Assembly: GCF_907164915.1 (NCBI RefSeq)
Contig: NC_061866.1
Coordinates: 26,367,905-26,431,904 of the forward strand
Direction: 5' to 3'
Source: Impatiens glandulifera
Lineage: Eukaryota; Streptophyta; Magnoliopsida; Ericales; Balsaminaceae
Length of the DNA stretch: 64,000 nucleotides
Made by a program: the position numbers and the translations under genes. This document shows positions 23,740 to 35,035 of this stretch, piece after piece; within the stretch, counting starts at the first letter, position 1; every line of letters begins with the position of its first letter. A model generated the notes under the pieces. It worked only from the letters and a program-made list of their open reading frames with translations, was not told where the DNA came from and ran no database searches.

Positions 23740-25561
23740 TCACCTACACAAAAATTTATTTACAACTTTTGGTACCCACATTCACTTGGGTCCTAGGTCA
23801 ATTAGTCCCTTAGGAATCCATATTTGAGTTATTCTGATGGATTTCCCATTTTGCGTTGTGATTAGTGCGTATGATTTAGGCTTAGCAGATGTCTTCCTTC
23901 TAATAGTTGAATTGTTAACCTTAGAGGATGGTTTTTGTCTAAAGCTCCTTGACTTCTTGTTAGGTTTTGATATTTCAGACTTGTTGGCTGCTTCCTTCCT
24001 AGGTTTCAGTTAGCTTACAGTTGGAAGAACATAAATAATCTCATCCTTTAAGGTTAAATCCTCACAACTTGGATCAGTCCCTTTATTAGTTAAACTCCCT
24101 TTGAGAAAGTTTATTGGCTTAAACTTGTTTGTTGCTGAGTTTAACTTCTTACATGACTTTTCTGAGTTGTCATTGTCAAACCCTAAACCGGATTTGCATC
24201 TAACAGGCCTCAACAGACTGATCTGCTCTCTGTCAGCTTCTCTAGACCTTGTCCAAGAATTGACCACATAAGTTATACGTTGGTTTTCAGAAAACATTGT
24301 TTAAACCTTTTCCTTGAGTTTTTCATTTTCAGATAAGAGTTCGACCATGTTATTTTCAAAAACTTTTGGTTCGGAAGTTTTAGATAAAATTGTTTTGTCG
24401 ATTTTAGATTTCGACCTTATTTCATTTTGAAAGTCTGACAGCTTTCTGTACTCCATGACCATGTCATTGAGTGCAGCAATTAAGTCATCTCGTGTACACT
24501 CTTCTGAAGAGAAATCAAATACCTTAGAGTCTTCTTCTTCTCTTGCCATTAAGAAAGAAACCTCTTTATCATCACTATTGATGGATGATGAGTCATCTGA
24601 GTCGCTTTGGATCCACTTAGCTTTATTGTCAGCTGCCATGAGAGCCTTCAACTCTTTCTCATTGTCCTTTTTCTTCTCATCGCGTTTTGGCTTTCTGCAC
24701 TCTGATTTGTAATGAACTAGTTTATCATAGTTAAAATACTTCAAGTTAGCCTTAAAGTTATTCTTATTTTCATTGTTATTATTTGAAGAATTTGAGTTAG
24801 AATTTCTCTTCTTCATGAATTTGCCGAATTTCTTCACGAAGAGAGCCATTGCGTCGCTGCTGGACAGACGTCTTTACTTTAGTGGCAATGGGTGGCTCCT
24901 CAACAGTCATCAGTTCCTTGGTTGGAATGACAGATGTGGAAAGCTCCTCTTCATTCCTATAGTTTATTTCAAACTCATAGACCTTTAGATCGACTAGCAA
25001 GTCAAAGAGCTCCATCTTGTTGAGATCTTTGGACTCTTTGATCGCCATTGTCTTGATGTCCCACTCCCTGGGCAAAGCATGCATGACTTTGATTGCAACC
25101 TCTCTATTTCTTTAAGTCTTTCCTAAGGTGGAAAGAGTGGTGATGATCTTGTTGAATCTCCCATCGAACTCAGACATCGTCTCTCCAGGACGCATCTTGA
25201 TGTTTTCAAACTTCTATGTGCCAACCATGAGCTTGTTCTCTTTGGTTTGTTCGTTGCCTTCACAGATTTGAGTCAACCTTTCCCAAATTTCTTTGGTAGA
25301 GTTGCATGAGATGATGTAGTTGAACATTTTGTCGTCAAGAGTTTTGTATTTAATATCCATGGCTAGGTTGTCGAGGTTGTTTTTCCTCTAGTCTTCACTA
25401 GTCCACTCAGATCTTTCTTTCTCGATCTTTATTGGGCCTTCGGTGATGACAAGCCACATGTCATCATCTATTGTAGATAGATGAGGATGGACTCTCTTCA
25501 TCCATACGACATAATTCTCTTTCGAGAACATGGGAACCTTGGTTGTAGCGGCCATCGACAT
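23740..25561 (-). pseudogene. element A gag (UBN2-type) and post-gag linker, broken
   Basis: Starts at an ATG at 25561, about 40 nt from the primer site. It has the UBN2-type copia gag layout: an N-terminal block near 25540-25440, a KENKLMV/FENIKMRPGETM region near 25230-25170 and a WDIKTMAIKES block near 25060-25020. Nonsense codons are seen near 25387, 25216 and 25113. The zinc knuckle near 24740-24690 has lost two cysteines (YFNYDKLVHYKSEC where the family has Cys). A leucine/lysine-rich tail follows, then linker to about 23740. It aligns with gag of element C (40605-39505). Not functional. Confidence 0.85.
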
Positions 25562-25599
25562 GATTCAGATTCTTTTGGTGCTTGAGATTAGAAAACGAG

Positions 25600-25611
25600 G
25601 CTCTGATACCA
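25600..25611 (-). other. primer binding site of element A (tRNA-Met initiator)
   Basis: Reverse complement reads TGGTATCAGAGC, the usual plant initiator tRNA-Met 3'-end complement, two bases inside the LTR start at 25614. It fixes the element's orientation as minus. Confidence 0.85.
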
Positions 25612-25613
25612 CT

Positions 25614-25892
25614 TGTTTGGATTGGTGCTACCAATAGAGACTATGGTCTAACTATTGTAAGTAGCTTACGATAAATTCTTCGATAATAATCCTGTGAGGG
25701 ATTATTATCTGTTTCTATTCTTCACAAATCCTCCAAACTCTTGAAATGGATTCAAGTGCGGAAGTGTTCGTCGGATTTAAAGCTTTGAACAACCGAAGGT
25801 AAATGGTAGAAAGTAAAGAACACAAGGAGTTTTATGGATGTTCGGAGATAAAACTCCTACGTCACCCCTTCTTCCACAACCGGAAGGATAAC
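25614..25892 (-). repeat. element A right (5') LTR, first part
   Basis: Matches 20700-20970 of the left LTR. Cut by element B exactly after ataac (25888-25892); the LTR continues at 41369. Confidence 0.9.
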
Positions 25893-27623
25893 TAATAGGA
25901 TCAGCTTGATCGATAGAGACGGGGGTCTGGCTATTGATTAAATCTTATGAAAAACGGTTTGAAAGAAATCTTGTTAGGGATTTAATTCGCTTTCTATTCT
26001 ACGCAAACACTTGTAAACACGTGAAACAGAATCAAGGCGGAATTGTTTACTTAGGTTTGAAGCTCAAGATGAAAATTGTGAAGATGACAGAAATGAAAAG
26101 ACACAACAGTTTGTTGATGGATATTCGGAGCAAACTCTCCTACGTCACCCCTTCTTCCAACCACCGGAAGGATTCACTATAATATGATTCGAATCAAAAT
26201 ATAGTTTGCACATACTTAGCTTACTATTGAACAGAACACACTCTATTCAATTTACAAGATGAAGAATATCACTCAGCTAAAGGTGTTTTTAATTCTAGCT
26301 CTCTCTTGATTCACACACAGTACAATCAGGAAAGCAACTTACGGCTTGAATATTCAAAAGATTGATTACACAGTAATTTCAGTAAGCAAGATGATTGAGA
26401 GAGTAGTCGGCCGAGAGTTATTGTTCATTGTCCTTGAGATATGATAAATATTGGGCAGAGACTAACGGTCGAATCTTCAGAATGATACGTGGTACTCTTC
26501 CATTGGGAAGCCTCCATAGTACACAACAGGTTTTGAGCACAGGGATCGTGGTCGTACACCAACTAGTAGTGCGCCGAATATTCCCTCAAAGATGTACCTG
26601 CAAAACAAGTAATGTGAGGGAAATTCTCTTACGTGGCATTCGTTGGTTGGTTGCGTATATCTATCGTACTGATCTTCACTAGAAAGTGGAGCAGGAGTAG
26701 AGTACAGCTATAGCACGTGGGTAGGCGGGTTCTAGCTTCAAGCATACTGCTTAATCATAACATTAGACGTATTTCAGTTAGACGACCTCGTCTAATGAAA
26801 TCAAACGTCCCCGTCTAATAACAGAATCCATTAGACCACCTGGTCTAATGCGATTAGACTTACGTCTAATTACAATCACTTTAGAATTGTCTGAAGGAGT
26901 TAGACTACACGTCTAACTTTCACTTTCTATTAGACTGCACGTCTAACTCCACGAGTTAGACTGCACGTCTAATTCCGAATTCATTAGACTGCATGTCTAA
27001 CTAAACGAGTTAGACTGCACGTCTAATTTCGAATTCATTAGACTCACGTTTAACTCCGCAAGTTAGATTGCACGTCTAATTCCGAATTCATTAGACTGTA
27101 CGTCAAACTCCACGAGTTAGACTGCACGTCTAATTCCGAATTCATTAGACTGCATGTCTAACTCCGCAAGTTAGACTGTACGTCTAATTCCGAATTCATT
27201 AGACTGCATGTCCAACTCCGCGAGTTTGACTGCACGTTTAATTCTGAATTCATTAGACTGCACGTCTAACTCCACGAGTTAGACTGCACGTCTAATTCCG
27301 AATTCATTAGACTGCCTGTCTAACTCCACGAGTTAGACTGCACGTCTAATTACGGAGTCTATTAGACTGCACGTTTAATTCCTCTAGTTAGACTATATGT
27401 CTAACTCCGCTTAGTTATACTACAAGTCTAACTTTGCTAGTTAGACCGCACGTCTAACTCTGTGCATCTAATGCCAAATCGGTCTAATGAATCTCATTAG
27501 AGCCAAGTCTTATGAAATCTGATTTCGATGCACCTGCATCAAAACGCATAAATAATTTTATCATCAAATCCTAGTAGTCAAATTATTTCAACACTTAGTC
27601 AAAATAATTTGACCCAACAATTT
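25893..27623 (-). repeat. element B left (3') LTR
   Basis: 1,731 bp, from taataggatcag (TG changed to TA) to aatttgacccaaca. Same family as the solo LTR at 13853-15290. Includes the conserved block with ctacgtcaccccttcttcca and a long palindrome array. The inner border is set by the adjoining polypurine tract. Confidence 0.88.
26765..27450. repeat. TTAGAC/GTCTAA palindrome array (element B LTR)
   Basis: About twenty units of TTAGACTGCACGTCTAA-type palindromes, many organised as a ~57-bp higher-order repeat with tccgaattcattagactgc. Arms are kept while linkers vary. Confidence 0.92.
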
Positions 27624-27640
27624 CCCCCTTTTTGATGATG
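27624..27640 (-). other. polypurine tract of element B
   Basis: Reverse complement reads TCAAAAAGGGGGAAAT directly against the LTR start TGTTGGGTC, the usual plus-strand primer of LTR elements. Confidence 0.8.
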
Positions 27641-27824
27641 AAATTGAAAACTTGCATATATATATATATATATAATAAAATACGCATTCATCATATAAAT
27701 AAACTTCTGTTCACTTACAGCAAACTTCACAGACTTCCAAAACCAATATTCAGAACATAATCAAAGAAACATAGTTTGAGAAACTTAACAGAGTAGGAGA
27801 TAAGAAATTATTGTTCTTCCCTTT

Positions 27825-28340
27825 TTACTCGAGGATCGGTTGGCTCATATCTTGACCGTTTAACAGATTTAGAAAAGGAGGAAGAATGCGACCACCACAA
27901 CCGCTTCCACTTGATCTTCCACCACGATCACCGCCACCGGCACGACCTCTTTGATCAATACCAGATTGTCTACCACGACCACCACCACTGCTTCGACCTC
28001 CTCCTCTTTTAGTTGGCATTTGATTTTCATCGTTGCTCTGTGCTCGTCTAGATCTGGTGCTGGTTGACACACCGTCACTTCTTCTACTTGACTCACCTTG
28101 GGTGATACGAGGTTGATCTTCTTCAACATCAGCTTTCGCATTCTCTTTTTCTTGAAATTTTCTTGCAATAGAGTCAGAAAATTTCAGTCGTTCACCATAT
28201 GTTCTTCTTAAACATCCTTGAATTTCTACCATCTAGTTTTTCATCAAATTGAGTTCCTCCATAGCTTCTCGATGACGATCATCATTGATGTGCCTTTCAA
28301 GGTCCATTATTTCAGATTGACGACTGTAGAGCTTCTTTTC
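27825..28340 (-). pseudogene. element B post-pol gene, 3' end
   Basis: Minus-strand frames give a charged coiled-coil-like stretch (about 28340-28140, with a stop near 28232) followed by a glycine/arginine-rich tail (GGRGRQSGIDQRGRAGGGDR) ending at 27825. It lies at the 3' end of B, the place of the post-pol gene in A and C, whose C-termini are also charged and low in complexity. RGG-like tails often bind nucleic acid, but no recognisable domain is present. The N-terminal part was removed when C inserted. Confidence 0.5.
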
Positions 28341-28468
28341 AAATTTGGAGAAATTTGAATTTGAGATGTGAGTCTCTTACGTATTCTTCTTTAGAGTATT
28401 GTCCAATTCATTAAGAACTTTGACAAAATCAGCAAATTCCTTTCTCTCTTCTTTCTGGGTATTCAGAG

Positions 28469-29738
28469 TGTTAGGATCTAGGTCGAGGGTGGGGAACCGG
28501 GGTCTGGCCGGTTTACTCTTTCTAACAACACTCAACGGTTGGTGTTTAATCTGGTTAGAGATTAACACCATGTTTCAATACTACACAGGCTGTCACAAAC
28601 TCTTGAACCGAGTTCAAGTGCGGAAGTGGTTTGTTTCAGACTAAAGCAACGCACACAAGATGAATAGAGATAGGTTTTGGAGAATATCGGTTTGGAGTTT
28701 AGGAGGTCAGTTTAAGGTTTAGTGAATCGGTTAGAGTGATGTAAGTCGGTTAGAATAGTACAAGTCGGTTAGAAAGTAGAACCGGTAGAAAGTAAAGAAC
28801 AAGACACAGGTTTTTATGAATGTTCGGAGATAAAACTCCTACGTCACCCCTTCTTCTCGAAACCGCGAGAAGGATATTCACTAAGGAATACACAAACACA
28901 ATACACGATCGAGACTTATTTACTACTCGATAAACACTCGTACAATTCTCACAAAAATTGTAATCACACTTAAAATGCACACTTAAACTTTGAATCTTGT
29001 AGAGAGATAAACACAACTTGTAACTTCTTGGTTGTTAGCACTCTTAATTGTTGTGTCTGCGAAATGTTGTCTCTGCATCTACTCCTCTTCAGCTCCTTCT
29101 TTTATAGGTGAAATGTGCCAACGGTCACATTTCTTCAATGGATACCTTCAGGGTAATCCTTGAATCTGATTGGTTGAGCAGAGGTTCAGCATTGCATTAA
29201 TTGCGGTTTAGGCTTCCAAGGCATGGAGAAGACCGACTTCATTTGTCTTTTACTTAATATGGAAACTGCCGGTTGGCCGGTTGCCTGTATCTAGAAGACT
29301 ACACCTTTGACTTGTACCAAAATGGTAATTGTGTCTTCAGGAAATTTTCTGCAGCCTTCAGAGTATCATCAGACTTGTATGGATATGGCAATGTCACAGT
29401 CTGTTCCTTTGATATCATCATCCGCAGATACTCAAAGTGTTCGTTTGCACTAATTTTTAGATTGTACTTAGTTTGATAATCTTGACTTCTTTCTCTAAGT
29501 AGTCTCTTCATCGGTTTTCCGGTTGGATACTGCATTTCAGTTTAGGATGTCTACCGATTATTTTATATCTTCAGGTTAACCGGATAACTTCCGGTTTTGG
29601 ATACATCCTTTGCTTCTTCTTCTAACTGGTTTGATTGCTTGACCGGTTGGATTCTTGACCGGTCCTGTTCTTGGCCGTTCCTGCACAGGAAGTTTGTTTT
29701 GTTAAGTTCTTATTTTAACCGGTCTAATTTATCTAATA
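28469..29738 (-). repeat. element C left (3') LTR
   Basis: 1,270 bp from tgttaggatctaggtcgagg to atttatctaata, followed by the polypurine tract. The first ~615 bp match 40607-41223 closely. Rich in CCGGTT/AACCGG words. Confidence 0.9.
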
Positions 29739-29945
29739 ATTTCTCCCTTTTTGATTATTTTATTTAAAATATTCAAAACCATGTAAAAAGTAAGAAGTAG
29801 GCCGGTTGTTTTAAAAGTTTGTTTAGCCGGATTTGAGAAAAAAAATTTGAAAAATTTTGTCTTTAAAGAAAAATTTTATCTTATCAATTTCTCCCTTTTT
29901 AATTATTTTATTTAAAATATTCAAAACCATGTAAGAAGTAAATTG
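29739..29945 (-). repeat. duplicated polypurine-tract region of element C
   Basis: atttctccctttttgattat (29739-29758) and tttctccctttttaattatt (about 29885-29904) start two copies of a ~65-bp segment running to ccatgtaa.aagtaa, about 142 bp apart. The first abuts the LTR and is the working tract by position. Confidence 0.8.
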
Positions 29946-30168
29946 TAGGTCGTTTCCAAAAGTACTTTATATATATACATATAAATAAGAAATATTATAA
30001 ACTTGACATAAAGAATGGATAATTAAAAGTCTATTCCCTATTCTTGTTGTCCTTAGGCATATATCTCTTGAGGCATTCAGCCATCACTCCCTTTCCCGGA
30101 TTGCAAGGATCGATGCCAAGTCCGGAGGAAGATGCTTGACCGCCCGAGGTGCCGGTGATTGGTGAAGC

Positions 30169-32677
30169 CTATGAAGGGACCGATCTGAGTGGAAGCACAT
30201 TAACGCACCGCGCTCTTTTTATTAGCGGTACAGCCTCTTCATCAACCTCTACAACTTCTGGTGAATCCGGGTTGATTGGAGGAGCATTGATCGGTTCAGC
30301 AATATCAGCCAATAGTTGTTGAGTCCGTTTAGCCGTTGTCTTCTTGGTTGCCTTTCTTTTTCTAGTGACCGGTCCGGTTGAGGGAGCATCCGTATTGGGT
30401 AGTTGATTTCTATCTTCTATGTCCTCGACTATCAACTGTTGTTGGATTAGCCGAGCCACGTCCTCATTCGCTTGTACCGCTTGTTCCGATGCGGCATTTT
30501 CTACTACCTGAACGTGTTGGGCCAGGGTCGCATCCGCCTGTTCCCTTTCCTTCTGTATCCGCATATTCTCATTCTCAACTTCTTGGATCTTTTGAGCCGC
30601 GATCTCATTCGCTTTCTCAAGCGCTTCGTCGGCCGCTAGCTTGGCCGCAATCATTTCCGCCAGCTGTTTGGAGACCGCTTATAATGATGCTTCGGTCAGA
30701 GCATGCTTTCCTTCAAGCGCTATCATTCGTTGATGTATATAGAACTGGCCTAGATACCGGATTGATAATGACCCTCTTCAAGAAATGCTAACATTTGATT
30801 GTGACTCTCTTCAAGAGTCGTTATCCTCTGATTTGTTGAACCGAGCCGCTGATTAGCTGGTCGGTTAGACCGTAATTCTCTTCAACGGTTGTAAGCTGTT
30901 GGATCGCCGAGTTGAGCATTTCACCGGTAAACTCAATCAATCGGTTGGATTTCTTCGCCCTTTCTTTCATTTTAGTCTGCCACGGGATGATGGCATCTTG
31001 ACAAAATTCCTCCATATATCCCTTGACGTGGTCCTCGGTCAATACAGGCGCCGGTGATTTATCGGTTTATGGAGACCCGGGCCAATTGGTGAGCAGATTA
31101 CTTGTTTCAGTTTCAATTCTGTTGACCGTGGATTCCGGTGGAGGAGGGGCATTCTCGGCCTCTTCTGGATTGGGACCGCCATTGGATTTGAATCTTTCAT
31201 CATCTTCAGGATGAGATCTTGAAAAGTGTGAAGCTTCTTGATGACCGACTTCCGATTCCAACCGCGTCATCTCATCGGTCAGTTCTTGTTCCTTAGCCGT
31301 TAACATCTCCAGCACTATTGCATCGAGCTGGTTTTTCTCCTTTTCAGGGACATTCTGTTCATGAAGGTGAAGGATGTGGCCGGTGATTTCTTTTAACCGG
31401 GCGTGCGTTTCAACCATCCTTCCTCTTCTAAGAGCGGTAACAACGCTCTTTGTTTTTGTCAGTTCGAACACCGACCTCTCTATTTCCACCAATTTTTTTC
31501 CATTTTTGATGAGCGGGACACTCCGGTAACATGTCAGCATAACCGATTTCCTCTCGTTGGAGAGCCCACTGATAGTAAACATCGCTCACAACATGAGCCT
31601 GCTTGAAAAGTTGCTCTATTATTTTGGAGACAAGTCCTTCTCCCAATTGTTGAATGTCGTCGTCCGCGGTTTCGTGTGCCTCCGGTTGTCTGGCTGGACC
31701 AGATTCATCATTAAGATTTGTGGTCGGATTTTCTCTATCGACGACCTTCCTTTTTCCTTTGTCTAACCGATTTTGCTCGGTGTCGTTGGAGTTGGTGCGG
31801 CTGGAACTAGATGCGGAGTCCTCTGGATTTGGAGTATCAGTTTGAATATTGCCGACCCGGATGTATGGGGAACCGCTTTGCTCCCGGATTGCTCTGCCTC
31901 CGGAGCCTTCTTCTTAGGCTGCGATTTCTTGGGGCGAGTGGATAATTGTTTAGCGGTTGAGGCCTTCGCTCTGCTCGGTCGAACCGTTGTTCTCAGAAAG
32001 TGGGTATATCTTATTATCTCGCTGGAAGGTATAAGAACACCCAGGCCGGTTTCGATATTGGAGTGGTGCATCAGATTGCCGAGCGGAACAGTATATCCCC
32101 GAGAACATTTTGAGGTTGGATATACCATCTCACACAGGTTGGAGAAAACAACCTTGGCCCAGTCGATTTTAATACCTCTAACTAAACCGGCCAACATCTC
32201 AATCTTCGAGCTTGTTAGGCTGTCGTAGTTACCTCATCTTCCTTGGACCGACTTTGAGATAATTTCGCAAAGTGACCTGTATTCCGGTTTTAGGTCTATT
32301 TTCTTACCGGACACCACTATCGGTTGGTTAGTGTCCGATACAGCACAGCGAACCGCAAGAAGTTCGTCCTCGTTCGTGTCCACGGTGAAGTCACTCCCTT
32401 CTGTCGATAGGCGGAGAGCTTCAGCAACCGGTTCTTTTGTAACCTTAAAAGGTTTTCCACCGAACGTTGTGGATATAGTGTCTTCATTGAGTACGGCGGT
32501 TTGGAAGAACTCTGTGACCGCGTCTTGATACATGACGAACGGTACATTCGGAAAATGTTCCAGACCTGAGGCAGATATGAGTTCCAGCACTTGTTTAGCC
32601 TCCGTCGAACCGTTGGTTCAAATTTCTTCGAAGTCCACTTGGAAAATGTAGTTAAAGAGTGCAGAATCGCGACCCAT
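30169..32677 (-). pseudogene. element C post-pol gene, copy 3 (longest)
   Basis: Starts at an ATG at 32677 with the family opening (FQVDFEE), soon hit by a stop near 32617. The domain then continues (32590-32234; VTEFFQTAV, LRLSTEGSDF) and, after a break, at 32197 (IDWAKVVFSNL, matching INWASVIFNNL in copy 2). A basic K/P-rich linker (about 32000-31900) leads to coiled-coil stretches (31582-31067, 31042-30821) and a glutamate/alanine-rich coiled coil with an RKRKATKKTTAKR patch (30654-30169). At about 2.5 kb it is the only copy with the long C-terminal part. Function unknown; no transmembrane segment seen. A TATA-like TATAAATA lies 110 nt upstream of the ATG. Confidence 0.6.
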
Positions 32678-32786
32678 TTTGTTTAGAGAGATCGGGAGTT
32701 GGAAAGATTGAAAGTTTGAGGATTAAGTGATAGCTAGAGAGAGAAAGCAGATTCACGGAAGAGGAAAATAAAAAGACAAGTGATGG

Positions 32787-32794
32787 TATTTATA
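32787..32794 (-). promoter_or_regulatory. TATA box before post-pol copy 3
   Basis: Reverse complement TATAAATA (within gcctataaataccatc), 110 nt upstream of the ATG at 32677. The best TATA match of the three. Confidence 0.5.
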
Positions 32795-33123
32795 GGCAGC
32801 GGCCTGGATTGTGAACCGACGCGAGCCGTCACATCAAGAAAAGGCGCCAAGTTTCCCTCCAAAACGAGTTGGCGGTAAACCTTTGGTCGACAATCTTTTG
32901 GCGGGAGACCTTTTGGCGGGAGTTAATTAAGGCGGTAAACAATTTAAGCGGTAAACCATTTAACCAATAATTGATGAAGCGGTAAGCAATTTGACCGGTT
33001 GAGAATTTAAACCGATAATTGATCTTTATAATTTAAATTGATATTTGATTAATGATGAAACAGTTATGATAATGATAGAAACCTATATGAAAATCGGTTT
33101 GGAATACACATACAAAGTGTAAA

Positions 33124-33824
33124 TTAAAGAGTAGTCATCCTAGAAATTTTGTCTTCCACCGCTTCTTTGGTGAAGACATTTGAAGGATTCACCAGTGCAC
33201 CCGGTCCAAGGTTTGGAACGAAGGCCCGAATGACCCGGCTCAAATGAGGAGCATAGCCGGACTGTTTCTTTGTTTCGACCATAGTCTTCAGGTTGTTAAA
33301 AATGACCGATGCCCAGTTGATGGGGGTTGAGCTGCAGATATAGGTCATCATGTCAAAGGATTTCCTGGAGTAATTTTGATTGGGGGACTGGCAGATGATC
33401 GACCGGTTAACGATCTCATGCAAGAGTTGAATGTGAGGAGCAAGTTGGGCTTTAAGAACGTGATTTTGAACTGGTATGTCGGAAGCGGAGAACAGTTCAA
33501 CATAGTCATCAAATGTACTGTCCACCCGTGGTGGAAAGTCCGAAAACCCTTCGGTTGGGAGGTTGAACATCCCGGCAAATCGGTTTTCCGGGAGAACGAT
33601 GACACTGGTTCTCATAGTGGAGACAATGACACTGTTATGCATATGTGCGTTGGAGAAGAACTCCAGTACTTCTGGAAGAAAGATAGGTCCAGATTCCTCT
33701 AGGAAATCACAGAGGTCGGTGTCAACCAGAGATTCAAAGATTTCTTCCCTTATTTCAACATAATCAAAGTATAGCACTGAATCAAAGTCGATGCACAAAT
33801 AGTTTCAGAGGATGGGGTGAGACA
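33124..33824 (-). pseudogene. element C post-pol gene, copy 2
   Basis: ATG at 33824, one stop a few codons in, then 224 open codons (33798-33124). The order of conserved pieces is CIDFDSVLYF, LEFFSNAHMH, NLPTEGFSDF, LLHEIVNRSI, INWASVIFNNL and NPSNVFTKEAVEDKISRM. The same pieces occur in copy 1 and in the broken gene of element A. It lacks the long coiled-coil tail of copy 3. A TATA-like CTATTTAAG lies at 33909-33917. This is a family of plant transposon-associated proteins with no known biochemical role. Confidence 0.65.
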
Positions 33825-33908
33825 TTTTTCAGATTTGCTAAGAGAGGTAGAGAGTTAAGATATGTAGAATGTTGTCTTGAAGTGTATTGGAATGAGAGGG
33901 AGAGGTTT

Positions 33909-33917
33909 CTTAAATAG
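33909..33917 (-). promoter_or_regulatory. TATA-like box before post-pol copy 2
   Basis: Reverse complement CTATTTAAG, 85 nt upstream of the ATG at 33824. Confidence 0.4.
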
Positions 33918-34233
33918 ATTTCAAATGAGAGGTAACGTAGGAGCATTTAATATTTAGATTCTGTTTTGTCTCATTAATGCTTTAGAATATTTATGTTTTC
34001 AAAACGTCTTGGGAAGTGGTACTTTTTGACCGGTTACGGAGACCGAGGTTGAGAATCTGGTTGGAAACCAACTAAGTTTGTGTAGTTTCCCATGCAATTA
34101 AAATTCAAAAGTACTAGAATTTCATTAAGTAAAAAGGTGAATTATAATAGACCGAAAGGAGACATAACCGATTAAGATAGAAATACAACCGGTGCGTGAA
34201 GCAAAATGACCGGTTGTCCGAAAGAGTGATTCT

Positions 34234-35031
34234 TTAATGGCCGAAGGAGGTGAGGTTTCTCTGATTTTTCTTCCATGCTTTCTCAAACCGCTCATAGAAA
34301 GAATCTGTGGAATCCTTGGTCAAAACCTGGGATTGGTTCAGCCCTTCTCTTGGACAGAGCGGAACCTCGAGTTCGATGAGTAGAGAGATGATTTGAGGAA
34401 TGAAACCGGTGTGTCGGGTATTGATCATCCAGATTAGGTTGTCAAACAACAACCTAGACCAGTTTACCGGAGTATCGGTAGTTATGGCGATCATGATGTC
34501 AAAGATCGTGGTATAGTAGGTATTGGTAACATCCTTTTCCAGGATGGCCTTACTAATGATATCGTTGAGGAACTGATATTCGGCCCTCAACGATGATCGT
34601 GCACCGTGATCATCGACCAGAGAGTTGGAACGAGAAAATCCCAGAGATATTTCGGCTTTCTGTTCAGCCGAAACGGTCAGATCTGTAAGACCTTCTTTGG
34701 AAATGTCGAAGCACCGAGTGAAGTCTCGCTCGGTGAAGTCGAAAACCGTTCCTCTTACCCTTGACTGGATAAGAGTGTAAAAGAATGGAGTGCCTCGAAA
34801 AACTCTGGCATTATGGAAGAATTCGATCACGGTTTCAGGAAATATGATATGTTTGTCATCTAGGAAAGACCGAAGACCGATACTTTCCAAAGACTTTATC
34901 ATTTTGAAAATTTCGTAGTGATTTGACCCTTGTGCTGAGTCAAAATCAACTTGAAGAATGTTCTGGAACTGAGACATTTTTGCCTTAGTGAGATGAGAGG
35001 TTGAGGTTGTGAATATTTGTTTGATATTCAT
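34234..35031 (-). CDS. element C post-pol gene, copy 1
   Basis: The only uninterrupted copy: 265 codons from 35031, or 247 from the second ATG at 34977, where the sister copies start (MSQFQNILQVDFDSAQG). Conserved pieces follow in the family order: VIEFFHNARVF, DISKEGLTDL, FLNDIISKAI, VNWSRLLFDNL and REGLNQSQVLTKDS. The start at 34977 is favoured because a TATATAAG lies about 60 nt upstream of it but only 5 nt before 35031. No signal peptide or membrane helix is seen, so the 'envelope-like' label for genes in this position does not fit. Expression is not shown. Confidence 0.6.
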   Translation of the reverse strand: MNIKQIFTTSTSHLTKAKMSQFQNILQVDFDSAQGSNHYEIFKMIKSLESIGLRSFLDDKHIIFPETVIEFFHNARVFRGTPFFYTLIQSRVRGTVFDFTERDFTRCFDISKEGLTDLTVSAEQKAEISLGFSRSNSLVDDHGARSSLRAEYQFLNDIISKAILEKDVTNTYYTTIFDIMIAITTDTPVNWSRLLFDNLIWMINTRHTGFIPQIISLLIELEVPLCPREGLNQSQVLTKDSTDSFYERFEKAWKKNQRNLTSFGH

Positions 35032-35035
35032 CTAA

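Noticed and set aside
28750..29016. Minus-strand 88-codon frame in the C LTR, repeated at 40888-41154
   Set aside because: Conserved only because both LTRs are copies of each other; no domain.
30378..30791. Plus-strand 137-codon frame
   Set aside because: Shadow of the minus-strand post-pol gene copy 3, which has the family landmarks.
33376..33702. Plus-strand 108-codon frame
   Set aside because: Antisense shadow of post-pol copy 2.
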